DNA of 64,000 nucleotides from contig JAGYJX010000006.1 of assembly GCA_018401495.1 (NCBI GenBank), positions 678,422 through 742,421 on the forward strand. The letters run 5' to 3'. Below are positions 1 to 8,651 of the stretch, piece by piece. The notes below the pieces were generated by a model that saw only the letters and a program-made list of their open reading frames with translations, made no database searches and was not told where the DNA came from. Both the position numbers and the translations under genes were made by a program. Position 1 is the first letter of the stretch. Each line of letters starts with the position of its first letter. Source of the DNA: Rhodospirillaceae bacterium. GTDB taxonomy: Bacteria > Pseudomonadota > Alphaproteobacteria > Thalassobaculales > Thalassobaculaceae.

Positions 1-1
1 C

Positions 2-952
2 GGCAAGAACCACCACGTCGCCGGGTGCTTCGGGCGGCATGTCCGGCGGCTGGCGCTGTGGCGGTCGGACCGCGGCGTGGTCGAGTGCGGTCCCGACGTC
101 GAGGCCGAGCTGTTCCGGGCGACCGTCGGCGGCCTCGGCCTGACCGGCATCCTGCTCTGGGTGGAGGTGGCGCTGGCCCCCATCGCGTCGGCGACGATGA
201 CCGTGGAGAACCAGCGCTTCGAGGATCTCGACGGCTTCTTCCGGCTGTCGGAGGCCGCCGCCGATTGGCCCTACACCGTCGCCTGGGTCGACACGCTGGC
301 GACCGGCGCCAATCTCGGGCGCGGCGTGTTCTCGCGCGGCCGGCACGCCGCCGCCGGGCCGCTGACGCCGCACCGCGCGGGCGGGCCCTCGGTTCCGCTC
401 GACGCGCCGGGCTTCCTGCTGAACCGCTGGACGGTCGGCGCCTTCAACCGGCTGTACCACGCCAGGCCGGGCGCCCGTTTCCGAGGCGAGCAGCCCTACG
501 ACCCGTTCTTCTACCCGCTCGACCGGATCGGCCACTGGAACCGACTGTACGGCCCGCGCGGGTTCTACCAGTGGCAGGGCGTGGTGCCGCCGCCGGTCGC
601 CCGGGACGCGGTGCGCGACCTGCTGGTGCGGATCGCGCGCAGCGGCGAAGCCTCGTTCCTGGCGGTTCTGAAGGATTTCGGCGACCTGCCGTCGCCGGGT
701 GCGATGTCGTTCCCGATGGCCGGGACCACCCTGGCGCTCGACTTTCCGAACCGCGGTGGGCGGACCCTGGCGCTGATGGCCGAACTGGACCGGGTTGTGG
801 CGGAGGCCGGCGGGCGGCTATACCCCGCCAAGGACGGGCGGATGCCCGCCGCGGCGTTCCGCCGGGGCTACCCGGCGTGGCGCGATCTCGAACAACGGCG
901 CGACCCGATGCTGCAGTCCAGCTTCTGGCGCCGGGTGTCGCAGGAAGAGTGA
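2..952 (+). CDS. FAD-binding oxidoreductase, DprE1-like (5' end beyond window)
   Basis: The reading frame is already open at base 2, so the start and most of the FAD-binding PP-loop lie upstream of the window; 316 residues are visible. They begin with GKNHHVAGCFGRH, the segment that follows the FAD PP-loop in decaprenylphosphoryl-ribose oxidase (DprE1) and related VAO-type flavoenzymes, followed by FRATVGGLGLTG. DprE1 oxidises the 2'-OH of a polyprenyl-phosphate ribose to a keto intermediate. The next gene is a DprE2-like reductase only 9 bp downstream, the usual partner that completes the epimerisation to arabinose. Family membership is well supported; the actual lipid-sugar substrate is inferred. 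Other VAO-family sugar oxidases are the alternative. Confidence 0.8.
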   Translation, partial: GKNHHVAGCFGRHVRRLALWRSDRGVVECGPDVEAELFRATVGGLGLTGILLWVEVALAPIASATMTVENQRFEDLDGFFRLSEAAADWPYTVAWVDTLATGANLGRGVFSRGRHAAAGPLTPHRAGGPSVPLDAPGFLLNRWTVGAFNRLYHARPGARFRGEQPYDPFFYPLDRIGHWNRLYGPRGFYQWQGVVPPPVARDAVRDLLVRIARSGEASFLAVLKDFGDLPSPGAMSFPMAGTTLALDFPNRGGRTLALMAELDRVVAEAGGRLYPAKDGRMPAAAFRRGYPAWRDLEQRRDPMLQSSFWRRVSQEE

Positions 953-961
953 CGGACGGCG

Positions 962-1712
962 ATGGCGAACCCTGAGCGTATCCTGGTCCTCGGCGCCACC
1001 TCGGCGATCGCCGAGCGGTGGGCGCGGCTGCGCGCCGCGCGCGGCGACCGGCTGCTGCTGGTGGCGCGCGACGGCGCTAGGCTGGCGTCGATCGCCGCCG
1101 ACCTTCGCGCCCGCGGCGCCGCCGAGGTGCTGACCGCCGAGAGCGACCTTGCCGACACCGAGGCCGCCGCCGCGCGCTTCGACGCCTTCCGGGAGCGCCT
1201 CGGGCGGCCTCGACGTGGCGATCATCGCCTACGGCATCCTCGGCGACCAGGAGGCGGCCCAGGCGGATGTGGAGCGCCTGGAGCAGGGGCTTCGCACCAA
1301 CTTCCTGAGTGCCGCGGTGTGGAGCGAACTGGTCGCCGGCGCGCTGGCGAAGGCCGGGCGCGGCACGCTGGTGGCGATCGCGTCGGTGGCCGGCGATCGC
1401 GGACGCCGTTCGAACTACGCCTACGGCGCCGCCAAGGCCGGGCTGTCGGTGTTTCTCGAAGGACTGGCGCACCGCTTCGCCGGCACGGCGGTCACCGTGA
1501 TCGCCATCAAGCCGGGTTTCGTCGACACCCCGATGACCGCGCATCTGCCGAAGGGCGGGCCGCTCTGGGCGACCCCGGACAAGGTTGCCGAGGACATCGA
1601 GAGCGCCATCCGCCGCCGCCGGACGGTGGTCTACACGCCCTGGTTCTGGTGGGGCGTGATGGCGATCATCCGCAACCTGCCGCGGCCGATTTTCGACCGG
1701 ATGAAGATCTGA
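962..1712 (+). CDS. SDR-family reductase, DprE2-like (frameshifted as read)
   Basis: Short-chain dehydrogenase, about 249 residues once one extra base near 1203 is allowed for. The first frame (ATG 962) gives the nucleotide-binding start ILVLGATSAIAERWAR; the second frame gives GGLDVAIIAYGIL, the catalytic Ser in VAIASVAGDRG, and the YxxxK motif as YGAAKAGLSVFLEG. The fold, the motif spacing and the C-terminal membrane-anchor-like stretch WFWWGVMAIIRNLPRP resemble DprE2, the NADH-dependent partner of DprE1. The shift lies in a GGG run, so I treat the gene as probably intact in the organism. It sits 9 bp after the oxidase and 10 bp before the next gene, so the three are likely co-transcribed. 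Confidence 0.75.
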
Positions 1713-1722
1713 GGATCCGAGC

Positions 1723-2652
1723 GTGACCAGGATCGTCATCACCGGTGCGGCCGGCCTCGTCGGGCAGAATCTGATCGCCCGCCTGGCGCGCGATCCGTCG
1801 CTGCGGATCGTCGCGATCGACAAGCACAAGGCCAACACCCGCGCGCTCGCCCGGCTGCACCCCGGGATCGAGGTGATCGAGGCCGATCTGGCGGTCGCCG
1901 GACCGTGGGTGACGGCGTTCCAGGACGCCGACGCCGTGGTCCAGCTGCACGCCCAGATCGGCGGGCTCGACTGGCGCGAGTTCGAGGCCAACAACATCAC
2001 GGCCACCGAGAAGGTGCTGGCCGCCATGCGGTCGGCCCAGGTGCCGTACCTGGTGCATGTCAGTTCGTCGGTGGTGAACTCGCGGGCCGTCGACTTCTAC
2101 ACCGAGTCGAAGAAGGCCCAGGAGGCGCTGGTTCGCGACTGCGGCATCCCGCACGCCACGCTTCGCCCGACGCTGATGTTCGGCTGGTTCGACCGCAAGC
2201 ATCTCGGCTGGCTGGCCCGCTTCATGAAACGGGTGCCGGTGTTCCCGATCCCCGGCTCCGGGCGCTACATGCGCCAGCCGCTGTTCGCCCTGGATTTCTG
2301 CGACGTGATCGCGGCGTGCCTGCGCCAGAGCCGGGAAGGGCAGTGGAACATCTCGGGCCAGCAGAAGATCGACTACATCGACCTGATGCGGGCGGTGAAG
2401 CGGGCGACCGGTGCGCGCACGCCGATCGTGCGGATTCCCTACGCCTTGTTCCGGCTGCTGCTGCAGGGCTACGCGGTGGTCGACCGCAACCCGCCGTTCA
2501 CCGTCACGCAGCTCGAGGCGCTGGTCACCCCCGACAGTTTCGAGATCATCGACTGGCCGGGCATTTTCGGGGTGCGCCCGACGCCGCTCGACGAGGCGCT
2601 GGACGCGACCTTCAACGATCCGACCTATTCCGGCGTCGTGCTGGATTTCTGA
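1723..2652 (+). CDS. NAD-dependent epimerase/dehydratase family protein
   Basis: Extended SDR of 309 residues starting at GTG 1723. The N-terminal Rossmann motif is VITGAAGLVGQNLIARL, an acidic Asp (AIDKHK) that favours NAD follows at about residue 28, and the active site reads HVSSSVV then YTESKKAQE, the Tyr-x3-Lys pair. C-terminal residues resemble sugar-nucleotide epimerases. It is the third gene of a tight same-strand run (10 bp and 11 bp gaps) with DprE-like enzymes, an FAD amine-oxidase-like protein and a GtrA protein. That context points to a nucleotide-sugar or lipid-linked sugar step. The specific substrate cannot be read from sequence. Confidence 0.8.
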   Translation: MTRIVITGAAGLVGQNLIARLARDPSLRIVAIDKHKANTRALARLHPGIEVIEADLAVAGPWVTAFQDADAVVQLHAQIGGLDWREFEANNITATEKVLAAMRSAQVPYLVHVSSSVVNSRAVDFYTESKKAQEALVRDCGIPHATLRPTLMFGWFDRKHLGWLARFMKRVPVFPIPGSGRYMRQPLFALDFCDVIAACLRQSREGQWNISGQQKIDYIDLMRAVKRATGARTPIVRIPYALFRLLLQGYAVVDRNPPFTVTQLEALVTPDSFEIIDWPGIFGVRPTPLDEALDATFNDPTYSGVVLDF

Positions 2653-2663
2653 GGGAGAACCGG

Positions 2664-3947
2664 GTGGCGACCGTCGGCATCGTCGGCGCCGGGGCCATGG
2701 GCCTCGCCGCCGCCTATCACGCGCTCAAGGCCGGCCACCGGGTGACGGTGTACGAGGCCGATTCCGTGCCGGGCGGGATGGCGGCGCACGCCGATCTCGA
2801 CGGGCTGTCGATCGAGCGGTTCTACCACTTCGTCTGCAAGGCCGACGCCTCGACCTTCGCGCTGATGGCCGACCTCGGGATCGCCGACCGGATGCGCTGG
2901 CGCGACACCTCGATGGGCTATCTGGTCGGCGGCCGCCTGCACCGCTGGGGCGATCCGGTGGCGCTGCTGACGTTCCCGGGGCTGTCGGCGCTGGCCAAGC
3001 TGCGGTACGGCCTGCAGATGTTCCGCTCGACCAGGCGGTCGGACTGGAGCGATCTCGAGAACCGCACGGCCAGGGACTGGATCGAGGGCGGCGCCGGGCG
3101 CGAGGCCTACGAGGTGCTGTGGCGCCGGCTGTTCGAGCTGAAATTCTTCGAGCACGCCGACCGGGTTTCGGCCGCCTGGATCTGGACCCGCATCAAGCGG
3201 ATCGGCACCTCGCGGCGCTCGCTGATGCAGGAGCAACTCGGCTACCTCGACGGTGGGTCGGAGACCCTGGTGCGGGCGCTGGTCGAGGCGATCGAGCGGC
3301 TTGGCGGAACCATTCGACTTTCCACGCCGGCCCGCGAGGTGGTGGCCGCGGACGGCCGCGTCACCGGCATCCGAACCGACGCCGGCGTCGACCCGGTCGA
3401 CGCCGCGATCTCCACCATGCCGACCCCCTACGTCTCGCGGCTGGTGCCGGCGCTGCCGGAGGACTGGAAGGCCCGCTACGACGGCATCGTGAACATCGGC
3501 GTGGTCTGCGTGCTGCTGAAGCTGAAGCGGCCGGTGACGCCGCATTTCTGGGTCAACATCAACGATCCCGCCGTCGAGGTTCCGGGGCTCATCGAGTTCT
3601 CCAACCTGCGGCCGCTTCCCGACACGGTGGTGTACGTGCCGTTCTACATGCCCACGACCCACGCGAAGTTCGGCCGCGACGACGGCGCGTTCGTCGCCGA
3701 GGCGATGGCGGCGGTCCGGCGCGTCAACCCGGCGATCGGCGACGCCGACCTGAAGGCCAGCCTGGTCGGCCGGCTGCGCCACGCCCAGCCGGTCTGCGAG
3801 GCCGGGTTCGCGGCCCGGATCCCGCCGATCCGGACGCCGATCGCCGGGCTGCAGGTTGCCGACACCGCGTTCTATTATCCCGAGGACCGCGGCATCTCCG
3901 AGAGCGTGCGGTACGGCGCCATGATGGCGGCCGGGATCGGGAGCTGA
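2664..3947 (+). CDS. FAD/NAD(P)-binding amine-oxidase-like protein (UDP-galactopyranose mutase/desaturase-like)
   Basis: 427 residues from GTG 2664, 11 bp after the epimerase stop. The N-terminus carries a dinucleotide-binding motif, VGIVGAGAMGLAAAYHALKA, followed by the Glu-ended strand VTVYEADSVPGGMAAH typical of NAD(P)-binding_8/amine-oxidase flavoproteins. The C-terminus has the second FAD contact region IAGLQVADTAFYYPEDRG with GISESVRYGAMMA. Proteins of this type sit in glycan clusters and are distantly related to UDP-galactopyranose mutase and protoporphyrinogen oxidase. The neighbours (DprE-like pair upstream, GtrA downstream) favour a sugar-lipid role. The reaction is not identifiable from sequence alone. 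Confidence 0.75.
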   Translation: MATVGIVGAGAMGLAAAYHALKAGHRVTVYEADSVPGGMAAHADLDGLSIERFYHFVCKADASTFALMADLGIADRMRWRDTSMGYLVGGRLHRWGDPVALLTFPGLSALAKLRYGLQMFRSTRRSDWSDLENRTARDWIEGGAGREAYEVLWRRLFELKFFEHADRVSAAWIWTRIKRIGTSRRSLMQEQLGYLDGGSETLVRALVEAIERLGGTIRLSTPAREVVAADGRVTGIRTDAGVDPVDAAISTMPTPYVSRLVPALPEDWKARYDGIVNIGVVCVLLKLKRPVTPHFWVNINDPAVEVPGLIEFSNLRPLPDTVVYVPFYMPTTHAKFGRDDGAFVAEAMAAVRRVNPAIGDADLKASLVGRLRHAQPVCEAGFAARIPPIRTPIAGLQVADTAFYYPEDRGISESVRYGAMMAAGIGS

Positions 3948-3949
3948 GC

Positions 3950-4372
3950 GTGGCGGGAGCCTTCGTGGTCGGCGAGTTCGGGCGCTTTCTCCTCACCGGC
4001 GGCGTGGCGGCCGGGGTCAACGTGGCGGCGCGCTGGGGGCTCAGCCACGCCATGGTCTACGAGGCGGCGGTAGCGCTCGCCTATCTCGCCGGCATGGCCA
4101 CCGCCTACCTGCTGTCGCGCGCCTTCGTGTTCGCCCGCTCCGGCCGCAGCGTGACGGACGAGGCGGTGCGGTTCGCGCTGGTCAACGTGGTGGCCCTGGC
4201 GCAGGTCTGGATCGTCAGCGTCGGCCTCGCCCGGCTGGTGTTCCCGGCGATCGGGTTCGAGTGGCACGCCGAGGATGTCGCCCACCTGATCGGCGTCGTG
4301 ATCCCGGCGGTCACCAGCTATTTCGGGCACCGGCACTTTTCGTTCTCGTCCCGGCGCGAGGGTGGCGCGTGA
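3950..4372 (+). CDS. GtrA-like flippase family membrane protein
   Basis: Small polytopic protein of 140 residues starting at GTG 3950, two bases after the previous stop. It begins VGEFGRFLLTGGVAAGVN, the characteristic GtrA first helix (RF-x-x-x-G-x-x), continues with ALAYLAGMATAYLLSRAFVF and ends with PAVTSYFGHRHFSF, matching the conserved C-terminal Y-x-x-x-R-x-x-V/F-F of the family. Four membrane segments are visible. GtrA proteins are thought to translocate polyprenyl-phosphate-linked sugars. Placement directly after DprE-like enzymes and before a large polytopic protein fits export of a lipid-linked sugar. Confidence 0.88.
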   Translation: MAGAFVVGEFGRFLLTGGVAAGVNVAARWGLSHAMVYEAAVALAYLAGMATAYLLSRAFVFARSGRSVTDEAVRFALVNVVALAQVWIVSVGLARLVFPAIGFEWHAEDVAHLIGVVIPAVTSYFGHRHFSFSSRREGGA

Positions 4373-6513
4373 GAGCTGCCGCGCTGTGCGCCTTCGGGCT
4401 CGGGCTGGGCTCGGCGCTTGCCGGGGTCGCGGTCGCGATCCTCGCCTTCGAGCCGATCCCGTTCGGCGACTTCGTCGACTTCTTTCGGCGGTTCTTCGAG
4501 GTCGGTGGCTGGGACGGCTACGGTCCGGCGGAACTCTACGCCCACCACAACGAGCACCGGCTGGTGGTGCCGCGGCTCTGGTTCCTGGCGGATGTCGCCC
4601 TGTTCGACGGCACCCAGGGCTTCCTGATCACCGTCATCGTGCTGTCGTCGGCGCTGCACGCGGCGATCCTCGCCGGGTTGTTCCGGAGCCTCGGCCATGG
4701 CGGGGCGATGCTGTGGGGGTTCGCGGCGGTCGCGCTCGGGGCGGCGCTGTCGCCGGCGCAGTGGGAGAACCTGGTCTGGGGCTTCCAGGTCCAGTTCATC
4801 CAGGTCTGGCTGTTCGCCACCCTGGCGTTCGTCGCCGTCGCCGTCGCCGGCGACGCGACGGCGCGCCCGTGGCGAGGCGTGGCCCTGGGGATCCTGGCGG
4901 CGCTGGCCGCAACCTATTCGATGGCGAACGGGCTGCTGGTCTGGCCGCTGCTGGTCGGCCTGGCGCTGTGGTGCGGCGTCCGGGGCGCGCCGCTGATCCT
5001 GCTGGCGGCGGCGGCGCTGGCGGTGGTGACGATCGAGCTCGCCGGCTTCCGCGCCCATCCGGGTCACGGCGATCCCTTCGAGACCCTGGCCCAGCCGCTC
5101 GCCCTGGCGCGCTACGCGCTGCGGTACCTCACCTCCGGCATCGGGATGATCGGCACCCTCGGCCAGGAACTGGTCGGCGCCGCGCTGGTCGCGACGGTGA
5201 TGGCGACCGCCGTCGACGCGCTGGTCCGGCGCCGGCGCTACCGGCCGGCGCACGCCGTGCTGCTGGCCGTCGCCGCCTTCGTCATCGGCGCAGCACTGGT
5301 GACCGGCCTCGGACGGGTCACCTTCGGCATCGGGCAGGCGAACTCGGTGCGCTACACGACGCCGTCCTTCGTGTTCCTGATCGCCGTCGCCGCCCTGCTG
5401 CTGGACCGAGCGGCGCGGCTCGAGCGACGTCACGCCGCGGCGACGGCGCTGGCCGCCGCCGCCGTGCTGCTGGTGGTGCCGGGCGTGGTCGACGGCTTCC
5501 GTCACCGGGCCGTCATCCTGGCCGCCCGGGACGCCCGCGCCAACGCCGTCATCGCCTATCTGGCCGGCGGCTACCGGCCCGAGACCCTGATCGCCCTGTA
5601 CCCGTTCCGAATGGCGATGCCGTACGAGGTGCTGCGGAAACTCGAGGCGGCGCGGCTGGGTCCGTTCGCCGCCGCCGCCACCCTGGCGCCGCCGCCGGCG
5701 CTGCTGGCCGGCCCGGTGGCGATGCCGGGCGAGACCTGCCGGGGCAACATCGACGCGGTGAACTCGGATCCGGTCTTGGGGCTGGTGGCGAGCGGTTGGG
5801 CCGCAGCGGAGGGCGGCTCCAGGCAACCGGCCTGGATCCTGCTCGTCGACACTGCCGGCTCGTTAGTCGGGTGGGGCGCCAGCCGCACCGCGCGCGGCGA
5901 CGTCGGCAAGGCGCTCGGAATCGGCTGGCGGGGACGGGGATTCGATGCCCACGGCCACCACCGGGTAGACGGGCCGGTCCGGATCGTCGGGATGTTCGCC
6001 GACGGCGGCTCCTGCCGCGTCGGCGAGCCGACGCCGCCGGCGCCGCCGCGCTTCGTCGACGCGGTGCCGGCGGACGCCCTTCAGGCGACCGAGAGCACCT
6101 GGACGGTGACGGCGGGGCCCAACCCCGATCGGCTCGGCAACGAGGCGCCGCCGGCCGAGGTCGGGCCGGCGATCGGCAGCCTCGGCCCGGGCTCGCGCCT
6201 GGAAGCGCATCTCGACTTCGTGTCCGACACCGGAAACGCGACGCTGTTGGTGCCGGTCCGCACCGGCGCCTTCCCGATCGGCGTGGCGATCGTGCTGCGC
6301 GACGCGGCCACCGGCGCCGAACTCGACCGTCACGAGTTCTCGCGGCCGAGCGATCGTGGCTGGACCTGGCTGCGGCTCGCGGTCGCTTCCGAGGCCGGCC
6401 GGCGGCTGCGCCTGGAGGTGACCGCCGTCGGCCCGGACGGCGACCAACGGCGTCGCGGTCGGCAGGCCGCGGTGGATATCGGCCGGGCGAGGCCGGCTAG
6501 GCTGGCGCCATGA
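4369..6513 (+). CDS. large polytopic membrane protein, possible GT-C-like enzyme, function unknown
   Basis: 714 residues from GTG 4369, overlapping the GtrA stop by four bases (GTGA), which implies translational coupling. Roughly the first 420 residues hold nine or ten hydrophobic helices; the loop after the first helix carries acidic and His-rich residues (GGWDGYGPAELYAHHNEHR), reminiscent of the acidic periplasmic loop of GT-C glycosyltransferases. The last 280 or so residues are soluble and beta-rich (for example GSRLEAHLDFVSDTGNATL), perhaps a carbohydrate-binding-like domain. I do not recognise a named family. Context suggests the acceptor-side transferase or ligase of the upstream lipid-sugar pathway; this is inference. 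Confidence 0.6.
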   Translation: MRAAALCAFGLGLGSALAGVAVAILAFEPIPFGDFVDFFRRFFEVGGWDGYGPAELYAHHNEHRLVVPRLWFLADVALFDGTQGFLITVIVLSSALHAAILAGLFRSLGHGGAMLWGFAAVALGAALSPAQWENLVWGFQVQFIQVWLFATLAFVAVAVAGDATARPWRGVALGILAALAATYSMANGLLVWPLLVGLALWCGVRGAPLILLAAAALAVVTIELAGFRAHPGHGDPFETLAQPLALARYALRYLTSGIGMIGTLGQELVGAALVATVMATAVDALVRRRRYRPAHAVLLAVAAFVIGAALVTGLGRVTFGIGQANSVRYTTPSFVFLIAVAALLLDRAARLERRHAAATALAAAAVLLVVPGVVDGFRHRAVILAARDARANAVIAYLAGGYRPETLIALYPFRMAMPYEVLRKLEAARLGPFAAAATLAPPPALLAGPVAMPGETCRGNIDAVNSDPVLGLVASGWAAAEGGSRQPAWILLVDTAGSLVGWGASRTARGDVGKALGIGWRGRGFDAHGHHRVDGPVRIVGMFADGGSCRVGEPTPPAPPRFVDAVPADALQATESTWTVTAGPNPDRLGNEAPPAEVGPAIGSLGPGSRLEAHLDFVSDTGNATLLVPVRTGAFPIGVAIVLRDAATGAELDRHEFSRPSDRGWTWLRLAVASEAGRRLRLEVTAVGPDGDQRRRGRQAAVDIGRARPARLAP

Positions 6514-7415
6514 TCGACGCGCCCCGCCACACGCCCTACGACAAGGGCCGGTTCCAGCTCAGCCTCGGCATCCGGGAACTCGACCCGGCCGACTGGATCG
6601 AGGTCGACCACCACTATCCGGAGCACCTCGCCGAGAAGCGGCGGCTGCTCGCCGAGCGGCCGGGCGAGGTCTTCGACGGCCTGCCCGACAGCCTGGCGGC
6701 GCAGCGGGAGTGCCTGGACCACCTGCTCGATCACCTGGCCCGGCATCACTCCGGCCTGGTCGAAGCCGACGACGCCACGGTGCGGGTGGTGCGGACCGGC
6801 CACGTCTACGACCGGGCCGCGTTCGCCGACCGGCCGCTCGACCTGGCCGGGCGACTGGTGCAGGAGGATCTCTGCCTGATGGCGCCGGCCGACGGCACCT
6901 GGCGGCTGGTGGCGGCGTCGCTGTGCTTCCCGTCGCGCTGGCGGCTGGCCGACAAGCTCGGCCGGCCGATGGCGGCGATCCACGCGCCGGTCCCGGGCTT
7001 CAACGAGAAGCTGGCGCGGCCGGTCGACCGGTTCTTCTCGCGGGTGACGCCCGGGCAGGCCTACGCCCGGCTCAACTGGTCGGTGATCGACGACCCGGCG
7101 CTGTTCCAGCCGACCGGCCACGGCCGAACCGGCGCGAACCCGGCGATCACCGCCGACAACGCCGGCGCGATGGTGTGGCTGCGGGTCGAGCGGCAGACCT
7201 TCGTGGCGCTGCCGCGCTCCGGCGCGCTGGTGTTCGGCATCAAGACCGTGATTGACCCACTGTCGGCCATCGCCCGGCGTCCGGGGCTGGCCGCCGCGCT
7301 GCGGGCCACGCTGGAGGGCATGCCGGACGACATGCGGCGCTACAAGAGCATGGCGCCGTTCTGGCAGGCGCTCGACGGTTGGCTCGACCGCGCCGCGGGC
7401 GCGGGATCTGCCTGA
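6510..7415 (+). CDS. DUF3445 family protein (haem-dependent oxidative N-demethylase-like)
   Basis: 301 residues; ATG 6510 overlaps the stop of the membrane protein (ATGA). It matches DUF3445: N-terminal LGIRELDPADWIEVDHHY, central LVQEDLCLMAPADGTWRLVAASLCFPSRW, and the highly conserved IHAPVPGFNEKL and RLNWSVIDDPALFQP segments. The characterised family member, the HODM alpha subunit, is a haem enzyme with a PAS-like fold that demethylates small amines oxidatively. Partner reductase or folate subunits are not nearby. Its place at the end of a glycan-type operon is odd and may only reflect transcriptional linkage. Family assignment is firm; function here is not. Confidence 0.8.
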   Translation: MIDAPRHTPYDKGRFQLSLGIRELDPADWIEVDHHYPEHLAEKRRLLAERPGEVFDGLPDSLAAQRECLDHLLDHLARHHSGLVEADDATVRVVRTGHVYDRAAFADRPLDLAGRLVQEDLCLMAPADGTWRLVAASLCFPSRWRLADKLGRPMAAIHAPVPGFNEKLARPVDRFFSRVTPGQAYARLNWSVIDDPALFQPTGHGRTGANPAITADNAGAMVWLRVERQTFVALPRSGALVFGIKTVIDPLSAIARRPGLAAALRATLEGMPDDMRRYKSMAPFWQALDGWLDRAAGAGSA

Positions 7416-7422
7416 GCCGGCC

Positions 7423-8466
7423 TCAGCCGTCGACCCTGGTGTTCAGCGTGGTGATGCCGGCGCGCGACTTCACGACCAGCCCGCCGACCTGCGCGGTCGT
7501 CAGGTCGACGTCGTTCAGCGTCGCACCGGTCATGTCGGCGCCCCGCAGATCCGCCCCGGCGATGGTCGCACCGGTCAGGTCGACGCCGCGCATGTTGGCG
7601 CCGGCCAGATAGGCGCCGGTCAGGTCGGCGTGCCGCAGGTCGGCACCCGACAGGTCGGCGCAGGTCAACTCGGCGTAGGCCAGGTTCGACTGGAAGAGCC
7701 GTGCGCCCCGCAGGATCGCGCGCTGGCCCTTCTTGCCCTCGCTCATCACCCACTCGATGTGGCTGAGGAGCTTCTGCTGGGTGACCTTTTCGAGGCTGGC
7801 CATCCCGATGAACACCTGGGCGCCGTCCAGCTTGGCCTCGGCAAGGTCGCAGCCGACCAGCCGGGCGTTGCGCAGCAGGCAGTTGGTCAGGTCGGCGCCG
7901 CGCAGATCGGCGCCATTCAGGTTGGCGCCGGCAAGGTTGGCGTCGCGCAGGTTTGTGCCGCGTAGAATCGCCCCTTCCAGGTTGCACTCGAACAGGTTGG
8001 AGTGCCGCATGTCGGCGCCGGCAAGGTTGACCCGGGCCATCTCCGAGCGCTCCAGGTCGGCCTCCCGCAGATCCGATACCTGCTGGCCACCGGCCAGGGT
8101 CAGGGTCGCCGGTCCGACATCGGCATCGGTCAGGTCCACCTGTTTCAGGTTGGCACCGCGCATCTGCACGCCGCGCATCTTGGCCTTGCGCAGGCTGGAA
8201 CTCTCCAGGCTGGTCTGCTTGAGCGCCGACAGCTCGAAGTCGGCTTCCTCGAAGTTGGTGCGCCAGAACGAGCAGTCCTGGAACGTCACGTTGATGAAGC
8301 ACGAGCCGCGCAGGTCGACCGCGGTGGTCTGCACGCCCTCGATCACCGCGCTCGCGATCAACATCCGGTTGCCGGTCCGCGGGTTGGTCAGGAAGCGCTC
8401 ATGCTTCTTCTGCAGCTCCTCGAAAGCCGCCCGATCGACCGCCACGTTTGGCATTTTGCCAGGCAT
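7423..8466 (-). CDS. pentapeptide-repeat protein
   Basis: 347 residues from ATG 8466; an in-frame upstream frame is open but lacks a good ribosome site, while GGGGACGGG precedes this ATG. After about 60 non-repeat residues, A(D/N)LxG-type pentapeptides fill most of the chain (for example NLAGADMRHSNLFECNLEGA). Two repeat blocks are separated by a helical insert, roughly GMASLEKVTQQKLLSHIEWV. The repeats should form a right-handed quadrilateral beta-helix. No signal peptide or membrane segment is seen, so it is probably cytosolic. Some family members mimic DNA and protect gyrase, but nothing here identifies a partner. It converges on the DUF3445 gene with 7 bp between stops. Confidence 0.85.
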   Translation of the reverse strand: MPGKMPNVAVDRAAFEELQKKHERFLTNPRTGNRMLIASAVIEGVQTTAVDLRGSCFINVTFQDCSFWRTNFEEADFELSALKQTSLESSSLRKAKMRGVQMRGANLKQVDLTDADVGPATLTLAGGQQVSDLREADLERSEMARVNLAGADMRHSNLFECNLEGAILRGTNLRDANLAGANLNGADLRGADLTNCLLRNARLVGCDLAEAKLDGAQVFIGMASLEKVTQQKLLSHIEWVMSEGKKGQRAILRGARLFQSNLAYAELTCADLSGADLRHADLTGAYLAGANMRGVDLTGATIAGADLRGADMTGATLNDVDLTTAQVGGLVVKSRAGITTLNTRVDG

Positions 8467-8651
8467 CCCGTCCCCGCAGGTTGGCCTCCCCGCGCCGGCT
8501 GACGCGGAGGGCCGGTATCTTGAAGTGGTACGCCGACGGCCCCGGATCGGCAATCCGTCGAATCAACATTAAATTTATGCTTCGCCCACGGTAAGGAAAT
8601 ACTTAACCGACCATAGGTTTCTTCCGGGCAGCCGGTGCCGGCCCTTCGCCG

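Noticed and set aside
7423..8466. DNA tandem repeat or CRISPR-like array
   Set aside because: The periodicity is at the protein level (pentapeptides); codons vary and there are no constant spacers or direct DNA repeats. No CRISPR array was seen anywhere in the window.
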